Shown here: piece by piece, positions 1 through 8,408 of the stretch
Layout: each line of letters starts with the position of its first letter
How positions within the stretch are numbered: position 1 is the stretch's first letter
From: Spirochaetales bacterium
GTDB lineage: Bacteria > Spirochaetota > Spirochaetia > UBA9216
Assembly: GCA_016839055.1 (NCBI GenBank)
Contig: JAEKNX010000008.1
Coordinates: forward strand, 124,001 to 188,000
Reading direction: 5' to 3'
DNA: 64,000 nt
The notes under the pieces: model-generated
What the model was told of the DNA's origin: nothing
Database searches by the model: none
What the model saw: the letters and a program-made list of their open reading frames with translations, nothing else
Made by a program: the position numbers and the translations under genes

Positions 1-518
1 GGGCTGCCGATGGAGAGATAGTTCATCGAGATGAATAGGAAAAAATTCTTCCAGACATTCTCAAACCCGTTAAGATAGATGAACTCCCGGAGGAAATCAT
101 TATCCTTGTTATTCAGGATGAAGTCGAGCGAGGTCTCAAGCGCAAGTTTCGAGACGGCATCCTCATCAGTCCTGAATGCCGACGGAAGGCCGAAGAGAGT
201 GCTGCAGTCACGGGCGATTCGGGAACAAAAGCTGTCCAGGGTCGAGATATTGGCCTTCTCGAACTCCGCTACTGCCTTTGAAACATTCGGCCTGTCTCGA
301 TTAGCAAGAAGGATACCGTAGATTCTCTCATACATCTCCGCCGAAGCTTTTCTTGTGAATGTCAGAGTAAGAATCTCGGATACATCGGCTCGACCTTCAT
401 CGACAAGCCTCAAAAACCTTGCCGCGAGTACTGTTGTCTTCCCTGAGCCGGCGCCGGCCGAAACAACAGCGTTTTTATTGCAGTCTACTACTGATTGCTG
501 ATATTCATCGAGTCTCAT
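1..518 (-). CDS. UvrD/AddA-like DNA helicase, N-terminal part (cut by window start)
   Basis: First about 172 codons of a superfamily 1 helicase; the rest lies beyond base 1. The translation begins MRLDEYQQSVVD, a Q-motif-like start, followed by the Walker A loop SAGAGSGKT (about residues 20-28) that binds ATP, and helicase motif Ia (LTLTFTRKASAEM). The sequence LDSFCSRI after it is typical of UvrD/RecB/AddA proteins. The start ATG overlaps the stop of the upstream nuclease gene by 4 bases (ATGA), so the two are translationally coupled. With an AddB-like partner this is most likely AddA, which unwinds double-strand ends for recombinational repair. The C-terminal nuclease domain that would prove AddA is not visible, so UvrD or a plain RecB-type helicase remains possible. 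Confidence 0.88.
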   Translation of the reverse strand, partial: MRLDEYQQSVVDCNKNAVVSAGAGSGKTTVLAARFLRLVDEGRADVSEILTLTFTRKASAEMYERIYGILLANRDRPNVSKAVAEFEKANISTLDSFCSRIARDCSTLFGLPSAFRTDEDAVSKLALETSLDFILNNKDNDFLREFIYLNGFENVWKNFFLFISMNYLSIGS

Positions 519-3226
519 CCTCTCCACCTGATATTAAATCTTTTCCTGCATACTCCCCTGAGTCCGCAGCCTCCGCAGCGCTCGGCTGCCTGAAACAGCC
601 CGCTCCGGACAGCCTCCGCCATCTTCTTAATCTCCGATACCGTCAGGTTTTTCAGGAGTTCGACATCCTCATCACTAAGGACTCCGAAAGCTCCGGATAC
701 GGGATAATGCCGCCCGGCTGTAATACTGTAATAGGACGCAGCGACCTCGGTAAGGCCTTCGGCTTCGGCAAGCAGGAGATAAAACGGAAGCTGGTAGCCG
801 GAAACCGGCCTCATGAGAACACCCTCTTCATCGCTCTGGATAAATTTCGCCCTCGTAGTCTTTAACCAGTTCTTCTTGTAATCTATTATTACCGAGCCCT
901 CATTTCCGGTTGAAATCCGGTCAATGAATCCTCCCGCCTTTATCCTCTGCTCATCAAATATCAGCTCAAGCCACTGTTCAAGATGGGTAGGCAGAAGTCC
1001 GTCATAAAGCTCAGCTTCGGCTGAGGGAAACAGCAGGAGAGACTTCACCGCGCGGCGCTTTTGAGCATCCCAGGCGGGCCCGTAAAAATAATTCTCCTCC
1101 TTCTCCCACCTCTGGAAGACCTGTTCCGACTTCAGCTCTATTTCAGCCTCATACTGCTCAACCTTTGAGGATGAAAACTTCTCTCCCCGGGCCTTGAGCT
1201 CCTCAAAAAACTCAAAAAGGATCTCGTGCATAATTGTGCCGGCTGTCATTGGGTCTTCGGGTTTAAGAATGTACTCATCCTCACGAACCTTAAGGACATC
1301 ACTCAGCAGATACAGAAAGGGGCAGTCCGACCAGCGGTTGAGCGCCGATGCCGAAACCCTCAACAGGCCTTCATCATCACTCATTGTGGTAATCAAAGCT
1401 TCAAGCAGATCGCCCGGAGGAAGGGAAGAAGCGGACGCGTCAAAGCCTCCTTCACCCAAATAGGTATCAAGAGCATAGAGAAAACCTTCTTTCTGTATCG
1501 GGGTCAGAACCAGCCCGGATGTAAACGGAAGACGCCGCTCGGCAGCCTGTTCCCACCACAGCGTCTCCGAATAAAACGGATCATTATAATACTCGGCCAG
1601 CCCGACTGTGATCTTATCTACCGAAGAATCCTCAATAAATCTACCCGGAGGCAGGGAGACTCCTCCAGGAGTCTCCGTTGATCCGGAAATCCAGATTTCA
1701 CGGCCCGAAACCGCATAGACATCGATGAAGTCCTCAGTCATATTCAGCTCATCGGCATCTATTTGTTTACGCTGCTGATCGGTCAGAAAGGCGAAAGATT
1801 TTGAAACTATATTTGAGCTGTCATGCGATAATCCTATCAGGAAATGGTAAGCGGGCCTGATTCCGGCAGAAACCCGGTAAGGGTACAGGGCAACCCCCGG
1901 AACGGAACTCTGCTGTACATATACTTTCTCCTTCAGAACCTCAATCCAGAGTCCAAGAGGATCGGAGACAGCGGTATCGATCAATCCGGCTTCAATTTCC
2001 CGGAGTGAACCCAGGACTTCCCTGGTCCGCTGAAAAACCTGTTCACATGCGCTGTCCCAGCTTTCAGCCTCGGTATCGAGAAAGGTGGTGACAAATACCT
2101 GAAATTCAGCCGACAGCTCATCAAACGTACGACTGGCAGTAAAGGCCTCAATCCTTTTCCTGAGTTTTCGGTAAAATGATAGCAGCTCAATCTCTTTTGC
2201 CGCCTTCAATCTCGCGGCCCAGACGTCTCCGTATACCGAGGAAGCGGTATTCTTGAGACATCTGTTCTCGATTCCGAACCGGACAAGTAAGGCGGCAAGA
2301 TTTCGATCTTTCCAGTTGAATGCCTTAAAAAGAAGCAGCCCCTTCAGGGCGGCGATGCTGAAGCCGCTCTGCCTGCACTCTCGAATAAGTTCCGGAAGCC
2401 TGCCCGCGGGATAATCGGCCAGGGGACTGCCCTGCCTTGACGCGATGGGTATACCGCGCAGCCGGGCCTTGGAGATAATGAGGGATGAAGCCTGTTCATC
2501 CGCCGATGTGATTACAATGGAACCGGCTCCCGTACCGCCTTGCAGCAGATCCGAAATACGATTCAGCACAGCATCAGTCTCCACTACTGTATTTTCAAAC
2601 AATCGAAGTGATGCTGCCGGTCTCTCCGGCCTCCCGTGCAGCCTGCATCCGGCTGAAAGGAGAAAGGCTGAATACTCCCTGAAGTCTTCGATCAGTTCCG
2701 GGAAGACAACTATATACCCCATCTCAAGCTTGTTCAGTTGAGAAAACTCCCAAGACGGCTCAAAAAGGCCGTTGCGGCTCAGAAAATCCAAATATTCTCT
2801 ATACAGGAGCAGATAGTCGCCGACAAGACTGTCATTAAACCCCCCGCCGCTGCCAAGCCGGTCAATCAGCGATTTCAGCTCAGGAAGAATCCGAAGGATG
2901 GTCTCGGAGAAGACACCTGATTGTCCGCAGTATTCAGCCGGAATCAGCTTAACAAAGAGCGGACCGGCACTGCTGTTCCGCCGTACAATGTCGGCCGCAA
3001 ACAGACGCCTGACTACCGAATTTACTGGTTTTTCCAGACGTTCATGAGAGGTAATTTTTTCCTTAAAACTGTCCCAGGAGAGGAACCTGTCATTACGCAC
3101 GGCGGCACGATTTAAAATCTGTAAAGATTCTCTGCGCCAAAACTCCGCGGCTGCCTCGGATGGAAAAACAAAAACAGTCTTCCGGTTGTCTCTTTCCATT
3201 TTTATTAAATTGATAAGTGAATTCAT
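515..3226 (-). CDS. AddB-like PD-(D/E)XK nuclease with Fe-S cluster
   Basis: About 903 residues. The C-terminal third carries a RecB/Cas4-type nuclease: a conserved His in GTIMHEILFEFF (about 670), GGFIDRI (about 767) and IIDYKK (about 784-786) supplying the catalytic Asp and Lys. A lone Cys in SDCPFLY (about 636) and the cluster CGGCGLRGVC near the C-terminus (about 886-895) make the four-cysteine iron-sulfur site typical of AddB and Cas4 families. The N-terminal two thirds are diverged, as expected for the inactivated helicase part of AddB, and no intact Walker A is seen. It precedes and is coupled to the AddA-like gene, which supports an AddAB end-processing complex. A GTG two codons earlier is possible, but the ATG at 3226 has AGGG at 5-base spacing. 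Confidence 0.85.
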   Translation of the reverse strand: MNSLINLIKMERDNRKTVFVFPSEAAAEFWRRESLQILNRAAVRNDRFLSWDSFKEKITSHERLEKPVNSVVRRLFAADIVRRNSSAGPLFVKLIPAEYCGQSGVFSETILRILPELKSLIDRLGSGGGFNDSLVGDYLLLYREYLDFLSRNGLFEPSWEFSQLNKLEMGYIVVFPELIEDFREYSAFLLSAGCRLHGRPERPAASLRLFENTVVETDAVLNRISDLLQGGTGAGSIVITSADEQASSLIISKARLRGIPIASRQGSPLADYPAGRLPELIRECRQSGFSIAALKGLLLFKAFNWKDRNLAALLVRFGIENRCLKNTASSVYGDVWAARLKAAKEIELLSFYRKLRKRIEAFTASRTFDELSAEFQVFVTTFLDTEAESWDSACEQVFQRTREVLGSLREIEAGLIDTAVSDPLGLWIEVLKEKVYVQQSSVPGVALYPYRVSAGIRPAYHFLIGLSHDSSNIVSKSFAFLTDQQRKQIDADELNMTEDFIDVYAVSGREIWISGSTETPGGVSLPPGRFIEDSSVDKITVGLAEYYNDPFYSETLWWEQAAERRLPFTSGLVLTPIQKEGFLYALDTYLGEGGFDASASSLPPGDLLEALITTMSDDEGLLRVSASALNRWSDCPFLYLLSDVLKVREDEYILKPEDPMTAGTIMHEILFEFFEELKARGEKFSSSKVEQYEAEIELKSEQVFQRWEKEENYFYGPAWDAQKRRAVKSLLLFPSAEAELYDGLLPTHLEQWLELIFDEQRIKAGGFIDRISTGNEGSVIIDYKKNWLKTTRAKFIQSDEEGVLMRPVSGYQLPFYLLLAEAEGLTEVAASYYSITAGRHYPVSGAFGVLSDEDVELLKNLTVSEIKKMAEAVRSGLFQAAERCGGCGLRGVCRKRFNIRWRG

Positions 3227-3331
3227 AATCACCCTGATTATATAGATCAGTTCTGTTTTTGGCTACGTATTTATTTTCCACCGACAGTTAACCGATTAAA
3301 TTTAAAATAAAAAACCGCTAAAAAAATTTGC

Positions 3332-3360
3332 TTGACGAGGCATTTAATTGGAGTTTTAAT
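3332..3360 (+). promoter_or_regulatory. Predicted sigma-70 promoter of the cyclase-like pair
   Basis: TTGACG at 3332-3337, a 17-base spacer, then TTTAAT at 3355-3360. The start codon ATG is only 5 bases after the -10 box, so a transcript starting at the usual distance would begin at or next to the A of the ATG. A GGAG lies 12 bases before the ATG, inside the promoter spacer, and would not be in such a transcript. Prediction from sequence only. Confidence 0.5.
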
Positions 3361-3365
3361 TAGAT

Positions 3366-4295
3366 ATGCGCATTCCTAGCAGCCTGATAACCCATTGCGT
3401 AAGGGCCCTCTCTCAGTCAATGGATAACCGGACAATGACTATGCTTGCCCGAAGACTTCTTCCCGGTTATGATCTGCATGACAGAACCGGAATCCAGAAA
3501 AGTGTCGCTATACCTAACCAGAATGCCGCAAGACAGGTTGTCCGCGATATAATAGCCTGCCAGATGTTTCTCGAATTTGTAGTCCTGCTGTTTGAGTTCA
3601 GTGACCGAGGAAACGGAATTGCCGGCCGCAAGCTTGCAATCCCTTATCTCAGGCAAATTCTGAATGGCGTGTATCAGCTGGGCTACCTTTACGACAGAAG
3701 TAATAGAATTTTCATTGAAAATCCCTCAGAGCGAAAAACCCGAAACTGGGGAACCCTTAAAAACCATCAGGAATATACAATCTCGTTCCTGAGAATAGAT
3801 ATTGTAGACAATTCAAAGCTTGTGAGAAATAATTCCTCAGGCTGTATCGAAGAAGCCTATAATAATCTTAGAGACATCGTAATTGCTTCAGTGGAAAAGA
3901 GGAACGGGAGAATCTGGGGATGGGACGGCGACGGGGGACTGGCAGCCTTCTGTTTCGGCAACATGCACGAGAGCGCCGTACTCAGCGCCATAGAAGTCCT
4001 TCATGAGCTCTTTATTTTCAACTCCATCTTCTGCTCTATTGAGGATGGAATAGGGGTCAGAATGGCTGTTCATAGCGGGATGTTTGAATATACAACCGAC
4101 ACCGAGCAGCTTCAGGCTTCCGATACAGTCAGAAAAGTCAATGATCTGGAACATAAACATACCGGCCTTAATAAAATAACAATCAGTGAAGTAGTTAAAG
4201 TAATGCTCGAACCGCTGACCTCAAATCAGTTCAAAGATTTCAAGTCATCGGATAAAAGAATCTACTATCAATACGAAGTAAGGGTGCAGGAATAA
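3366..4295 (+). CDS. Class III nucleotide cyclase-like protein (metal-site half)
   Basis: 309 residues. The C-terminal half (about 135-305) resembles an adenylate/guanylate cyclase homology domain. FLRIDIVDNSK (D145) matches the first metal Asp region, GRIWGWDGDGG (D189) the second metal Asp loop, and VRMAVHSGMF the usual R-GIH-G strand. The region that normally reads VN-x-AAR-LE is here VRKVNDLEH, so the transition-state Asn and Arg seem to be lost; this alignment is by eye. The first 130 residues contain no domain I recognise. The stop overlaps the start of the next gene (TAATG), and that gene encodes a second cyclase-like domain that lacks the metal Asps. Either the two form a composite enzyme or both are non-catalytic sensor domains. 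Confidence 0.7.
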   Translation: MRIPSSLITHCVRALSQSMDNRTMTMLARRLLPGYDLHDRTGIQKSVAIPNQNAARQVVRDIIACQMFLEFVVLLFEFSDRGNGIAGRKLAIPYLRQILNGVYQLGYLYDRSNRIFIENPSERKTRNWGTLKNHQEYTISFLRIDIVDNSKLVRNNSSGCIEEAYNNLRDIVIASVEKRNGRIWGWDGDGGLAAFCFGNMHESAVLSAIEVLHELFIFNSIFCSIEDGIGVRMAVHSGMFEYTTDTEQLQASDTVRKVNDLEHKHTGLNKITISEVVKVMLEPLTSNQFKDFKSSDKRIYYQYEVRVQE

Positions 4296-5302
4296 TGAAA
4301 GAGATAGTCCTCTTCTCAGACAGCCCCGCGGTAAGAAAACATTTTATCGGAATAGAGAACTCCCGCAACTGGGACCTGCAGATGCTGCCTCATGCCGAAC
4401 TTCGAAACCGGCTTAAGAATAATAAAGCAGATCTCTACCTTCTCGACTACGCTTCCGTCGATGAGGAAAATAAGAAGAAAGACCTTGATTTCCTTCTCCG
4501 AAAGACTGGAGTGATATCGGGTATTATCGACAGAAAATCAGAAATTGCAGACCCCGCGGGAATCTTGATGAGAGGGGCCGATTATTTCGGAAACAGCCTG
4601 CTTAAGAAAGGTATTAAACCGGAGAGACTCAATAGATCGGTGGAGTTTCTAATGAAGTCGGTTGAAAAAAACATCAGCTCGTCCTCTGCCGCTCCCGCGG
4701 AACAGACGGAGAATACGAATACCCGGTATATTATTCCAGAGAATGGCTGGAGGGGAGTTAAAAGCGGAATGGATTACTCATTCCTGATGCTGTTTACCGA
4801 AATATCCTTTCCTGCCGAATGGAAGAAAAAATCCGGCCAGGCACATCTTGATAAGCTGAAATATATTTTCCACATGGTTGTGGAGCGTGAGATTGAGAAG
4901 TACGACGGAAAGGTCTGGATATGGAATGAATACGGAGGCCTCATTCTTTTTCCATTCAACGGAGAATCCGCTGCGGCCGTAATTTCTGCGGTCAAACTCC
5001 TTCTGAACAGGGTTCTCATCAGTATTGAAGATTTCCAGCTTCATTCATCAATAAATATGCGGGCGGCAATGCATCTGGGGACAACAACTTATAAAACAAG
5101 GGGAAAAACAGGTACAATTATATCCGATTCCATAAATTCCATCTTTCACCTCGGAACCCAATTTACTCCGCTCGACAACCTGGATATTACGGAAGAAGTT
5201 TATCATCATCTGACCCCGCGGATTAAAAACCTCTTTAGAAAGACTGGATTTTTTGAAGATCGTAATATTTTCCGGCTCAACCATTTCGAAGTTAACGGAT
5301 AG
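4295..5302 (+). CDS. Receiver-like plus diverged cyclase-like protein
   Basis: 335 residues, coupled to the preceding gene by a one-base TAATG overlap. Residues 1-120 look like a degenerate response-regulator fold: EIVLFSDS as first strand and DLYLLDY with an Asp at 51 as third strand. A polar linker (125-145, Ser/Ala/Glu rich) leads to a cyclase-like domain (about 160-325). There the first metal Asp is Glu (LFTEISF, E169) and the second loop reads IWNEYGGL without the GD pair, so the metal site is gone. The transition-state Asn is kept in SDSINSIFHLG (N281), with His at the Arg position. This mirrors the C2 half of mammalian adenylate cyclase. Catalysis alone is unlikely; pairing with the upstream protein is an inference. 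Confidence 0.6.
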   Translation: MKEIVLFSDSPAVRKHFIGIENSRNWDLQMLPHAELRNRLKNNKADLYLLDYASVDEENKKKDLDFLLRKTGVISGIIDRKSEIADPAGILMRGADYFGNSLLKKGIKPERLNRSVEFLMKSVEKNISSSSAAPAEQTENTNTRYIIPENGWRGVKSGMDYSFLMLFTEISFPAEWKKKSGQAHLDKLKYIFHMVVEREIEKYDGKVWIWNEYGGLILFPFNGESAAAVISAVKLLLNRVLISIEDFQLHSSINMRAAMHLGTTTYKTRGKTGTIISDSINSIFHLGTQFTPLDNLDITEEVYHHLTPRIKNLFRKTGFFEDRNIFRLNHFEVNG

Positions 5303-5343
5303 TATTGACAGCAGACAGATGTTCCGGTATATTACGATTGATC

Positions 5344-5417
5344 GGGGGTGTAGCTCAGTTGGCTAGAGCGCGTGAATGGCATTCACGAGGTCAGGGGTTC
5401 GATTCCCCTCACCTCCA
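5344..5417 (+). tRNA. tRNA-Ala (anticodon GGC)
   Basis: A complete cloverleaf can be folded: acceptor arm GGGGGTG/CACCTCC including the G3-U70 pair that marks alanine tRNAs, D arm with AGCTCAGTTGGCTAGAGC, anticodon stem CGTGA/TCACG with loop ATGGCAT (anticodon GGC, reads GCC), and T arm with GGTTCGATTCC. The CCA end is not encoded; A at 5417 is the discriminator base. The start codon of the next gene is only 9 bases downstream. Confidence 0.97.
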
Positions 5418-5426
5418 ATATAAAAA

Positions 5427-7073
5427 ATGGAAGAAAACCAGGTTAAAAACGATAATATCTTCTCTGGCGATGTAGATCCGGAGATTGCCGACCTTTTCGG
5501 TATAAATGATGACGACGGACCATCCTTCGATCTGCTTTTTAATACAGACGGGGGACATGTGTCTGAAGTTGAAAAGGACGCCGTCGACCTTTCAAGGACA
5601 ACTTTCACCCCGATAAGTAAATTCTTCGAAGACACTCCTTCAATGTTCCTTCGTGATAAAAATTTTTATCAGAAAACACTCTCGGGCGAGGGGGAAGCCT
5701 CTCAGCGGTTTCATAAACTCTTAAGTCAATATCTCAATATTGAAGATCCGAAAGAAAGATCATCGATGAGAATGAAGCTCACTTCGGCATACTGGGAGCT
5801 TGCAGAGAATATTTCAAAAAAAATCCATGAAGGCCTCTCTGATCCGAAACAGATGACCCTGCGTTTCGGTTCGATACTGCCGAACCTTATCTCCCCCGAA
5901 ACAAGAAATCTCCTTTCGAGGGTGGTTGTTGACAATAATACGGGAGAACCCGTCCACTACGTGGATGAATGGCTCAATAAAATTTCCACCGGCAATATTA
6001 CAGCCTCTACAACTGACGAAATTAAACCTGCAAAACTCAAGAGTTCGGAAAACATAAGACCCCAGATAGAAAAACAGGAAGGACAACATCAGGCACTTCT
6101 TGGACTCATTCAGCGAAAACAATTGACCCTGTCAGATTATGAGCAGGTTCTGATTGAAAAGATCAAAATATTATCGACACGACATAAGCATCCGAACTTT
6201 CCCAATTTGAACGACGGCTATTCAGCAGAGCAGAAGAGGGCGTTTTACGATATAGGGCAGACTCTTAAAGATCTTCAAAAGGTTGACAAGGAAATTACCG
6301 GCCTGTTTTTTGATCTGGAGAACAACGACAAGCTTCTTTCAGGATTAAAAGAAAAGGCGGAGCGGCTGGGTGAGGTCATGCATGTTGATACATCGATCAT
6401 AATCAAGGAATTCAACTCACTCAGACAGATGGCTAAAATGTGTGTAGGCAAACAAGGAAACCACCTTCCTATCCTGATGAAACAGTATTTCAACGCGGAC
6501 AAGAGCAATCTTGGAACCCGTGAAAACATCCTGAACGAACTGCAGAGGATTGAACAGCTCGATCCGGGCCTCTTTCTCAGGACCTTCAAGCGGGAAACAA
6601 GCAGAATTGTTCCTTATTTTATATTAATCCCCTGCTATGGCGAGCGGGGAATCTGCTGGGAACCCTTCGAAAAGTACAACCGGGGAACAAGCCGGGGACG
6701 AGTTGCCATTCCGATGTACTCAAAAGATCTGAAACAAGCAGTAATCACAGCCCTAGCTGACCTCAGATGGCAGATTGCCAAAGAAAAAGCTCAACATTAC
6801 TGGATGGAAGAAGGGCTTACCGGCCACTACTATCAATGGTTTTCAGAGAAGCACATGAAGGGTGACGTCCGGGAAAGGTTTATCGGTGATTACATTCTCT
6901 GGATCATGAAAGAGAGCGAGGGGGTCCAGAAACTTGACCGTGAAGTCCGTGGTATTTTCTGGCGCGACATCCCCTTCCCTGACGATATCAGAGATAAACT
7001 CAAGAACCGCGGATTCGTCTACAACGAGCTCTATAAAAAAGATATCAACCGCTCGATGTCAGACGGGTATTAA
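5427..7073 (+). CDS. Conserved-looking protein of unknown function
   Basis: 548 residues, no family recognised. It starts with an acidic, low-complexity stretch (about 1-60), continues as a mostly helical protein with charged helices around 230-330 (many Lys, Glu and Leu, possible coiled coil), and ends with an aromatic-rich region (390-540) containing FILIPCYGERGICWEPF and HYWMEEGLTGHYYQWF. There is no signal peptide or membrane segment, so it should be cytoplasmic. No ribosome binding site is visible: the ATG sits 9 bases after the tRNA-Ala, and the mRNA may be produced by processing at the tRNA 3' end. Its stop codon overlaps that of lspA on the other strand. Composition matches its neighbours. 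Confidence 0.85.
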   Translation: MEENQVKNDNIFSGDVDPEIADLFGINDDDGPSFDLLFNTDGGHVSEVEKDAVDLSRTTFTPISKFFEDTPSMFLRDKNFYQKTLSGEGEASQRFHKLLSQYLNIEDPKERSSMRMKLTSAYWELAENISKKIHEGLSDPKQMTLRFGSILPNLISPETRNLLSRVVVDNNTGEPVHYVDEWLNKISTGNITASTTDEIKPAKLKSSENIRPQIEKQEGQHQALLGLIQRKQLTLSDYEQVLIEKIKILSTRHKHPNFPNLNDGYSAEQKRAFYDIGQTLKDLQKVDKEITGLFFDLENNDKLLSGLKEKAERLGEVMHVDTSIIIKEFNSLRQMAKMCVGKQGNHLPILMKQYFNADKSNLGTRENILNELQRIEQLDPGLFLRTFKRETSRIVPYFILIPCYGERGICWEPFEKYNRGTSRGRVAIPMYSKDLKQAVITALADLRWQIAKEKAQHYWMEEGLTGHYYQWFSEKHMKGDVRERFIGDYILWIMKESEGVQKLDREVRGIFWRDIPFPDDIRDKLKNRGFVYNELYKKDINRSMSDGY

Positions 7074-7612
7074 GCATCCTTCAGATCACGTTTTTTAAGC
7101 TTCTCCTCATCTTTTATCTGAATAAGCATCGAGACAACCAGTAATATTCCGCAGATAACTACGGCCGAATCTGCGATATTGAAGGTAGGCCAGCGCTGCA
7201 TTCCAAATATACCGAAAAACTTAACATCAAGAAAATCAACGACTCCCATAGGCCGGAATATCCGATCAATCAGATTCCCCAGACCTCCGCCTATGATTCC
7301 AGCCGCCGCCCACCGCTGAAGTCCTGACAGATCGTCACTTTTAATAAAATAAACAACTGCCGCGGTAAGAATCAGAAGCGGTATGATAATAAACAATACC
7401 GATCGAACCTCCTCGGGAAGAGAACTGCCTATGCTGAATGCTATTGCCGGATTTCTCGTGTGTATTATCCTGAAAAAGTCACCGAAAAAACTCGGGCCGA
7501 TAGTATGATATGCGATATTACCGACGACAATCGCCTTAGTAATCTGATCCGCACCTATAATAAAAACTGACAAAATCAAGGGTATAAGCCCTGTCCTTTT
7601 ACTGCTGCTCAC
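7070..7612 (-). CDS. lspA: Lipoprotein signal peptidase (signal peptidase II)
   Basis: 180 residues, the usual size. Cleaves the signal peptide of prolipoproteins in the inner membrane after the lipobox Cys has been diacylated. Four membrane segments are evident (about 9-25, 65-88, 100-115, 148-165). The two catalytic Asps lie in the conserved blocks GVVDFLD (D126) and FNIADSA (D148), and the family's HTRNPAIAFS block is present (HTxNxGxAFS in most members). The start is GTG at 7612 with AAGGAG 5 bases upstream. It follows the NIF3 gene by 9 bases and ends with a 4-base overlap of stop codons with the convergent gene. Several lipoproteins in this window are likely substrates. Confidence 0.96.
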   Translation of the reverse strand: MSSSKRTGLIPLILSVFIIGADQITKAIVVGNIAYHTIGPSFFGDFFRIIHTRNPAIAFSIGSSLPEEVRSVLFIIIPLLILTAAVVYFIKSDDLSGLQRWAAAGIIGGGLGNLIDRIFRPMGVVDFLDVKFFGIFGMQRWPTFNIADSAVVICGILLVVSMLIQIKDEEKLKKRDLKDA

Positions 7613-7621
7613 TTGAACTCC

Positions 7622-8392
7622 TTATAGCCCTGTCGGGACATCGAGAAAAACTGTCTGGATACCCAGATCCGATGCAGCCCTCTCAGAAAGAAGCCGGACC
7701 CCCCAGGTTTCGGTATGATAATGTCCTCCGCAGATAAGATTAATACCGCGCTCGAGGCAGGGGTGATATATCTGATGAGAGGAATCTCCGGTAATGTAAA
7801 GATCCGCCTCCTCATCCATAGCCTGATAAACATCATCGGCGGCGCCGCCGGAGACGACAGCCACCCTTTTAATCTTGTCCGGCCCGAAGGGCAGTACCGA
7901 GAGTGCCCGATCACGGCTGAGCCCAAGATCCTCGAGGATCTCATCCAGGCCTTTCGGGCTCTCCAGCTCACCTTTGAAACCAATCTTGATTCCGTGATAT
8001 TCACCGAAGGGTTCCGGATTCCTGACGCCGAGAGAACTGCAGATCCCGGCATTATTTCCGAATTCAGGGTGCATATCAAGCGGGAGATGCGCCGCGTAAA
8101 GCGCGATATTGTTTTCAATCAGATACCGCAGTCTCCTGTAATGAAAACCTGTAACCGGAACCGGCTTACCCCAATACAGTCCGTGGTGAACAAAGATCAG
8201 ATCCGCGCCAGCCTCGGCGGCCCTTTCAAAACTTTCCATGCATGCGTCAACGGCGAAGGCTATTTTTTTTACATCAAAATCCGCTGAATCGGCGGCTCCG
8301 ACCTGAATACCGTTCATGGATATATCAATTGCCGACAATTCATCAATTTTAAGATTTTTCCTGAAATAACTGTCTATTTCATTCAATCTCAC
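7622..8392 (-). CDS. NIF3-like dinuclear metal protein (YbgI/DUF34 family)
   Basis: About 256 residues. Family hallmarks are FVHHGLYWG (metal-binding His pair, near residue 68), the ALYAAHLPLDMHPEFGNNAGI block, and the C-terminal DLYITGDSSHQIYH and LICGGHYHTE motifs that complete the dinuclear metal site. Family members form toroidal hexamers; some were once annotated as GTP cyclohydrolase I type 2 homologues, but the role is still unsettled. I chose the GTG at 8392, which has GAGGAGG 5 bases upstream and lies just after the stop of the aldehyde dehydrogenase gene; an ATG at 8431 would overlap that gene and has no ribosome binding site. Same operon as the aldehyde dehydrogenase and lspA. Confidence 0.9.
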   Translation of the reverse strand: MRLNEIDSYFRKNLKIDELSAIDISMNGIQVGAADSADFDVKKIAFAVDACMESFERAAEAGADLIFVHHGLYWGKPVPVTGFHYRRLRYLIENNIALYAAHLPLDMHPEFGNNAGICSSLGVRNPEPFGEYHGIKIGFKGELESPKGLDEILEDLGLSRDRALSVLPFGPDKIKRVAVVSGGAADDVYQAMDEEADLYITGDSSHQIYHPCLERGINLICGGHYHTETWGVRLLSERAASDLGIQTVFLDVPTGL

Positions 8393-8408
8393 AACATCCT
8401 CCTCTTCC

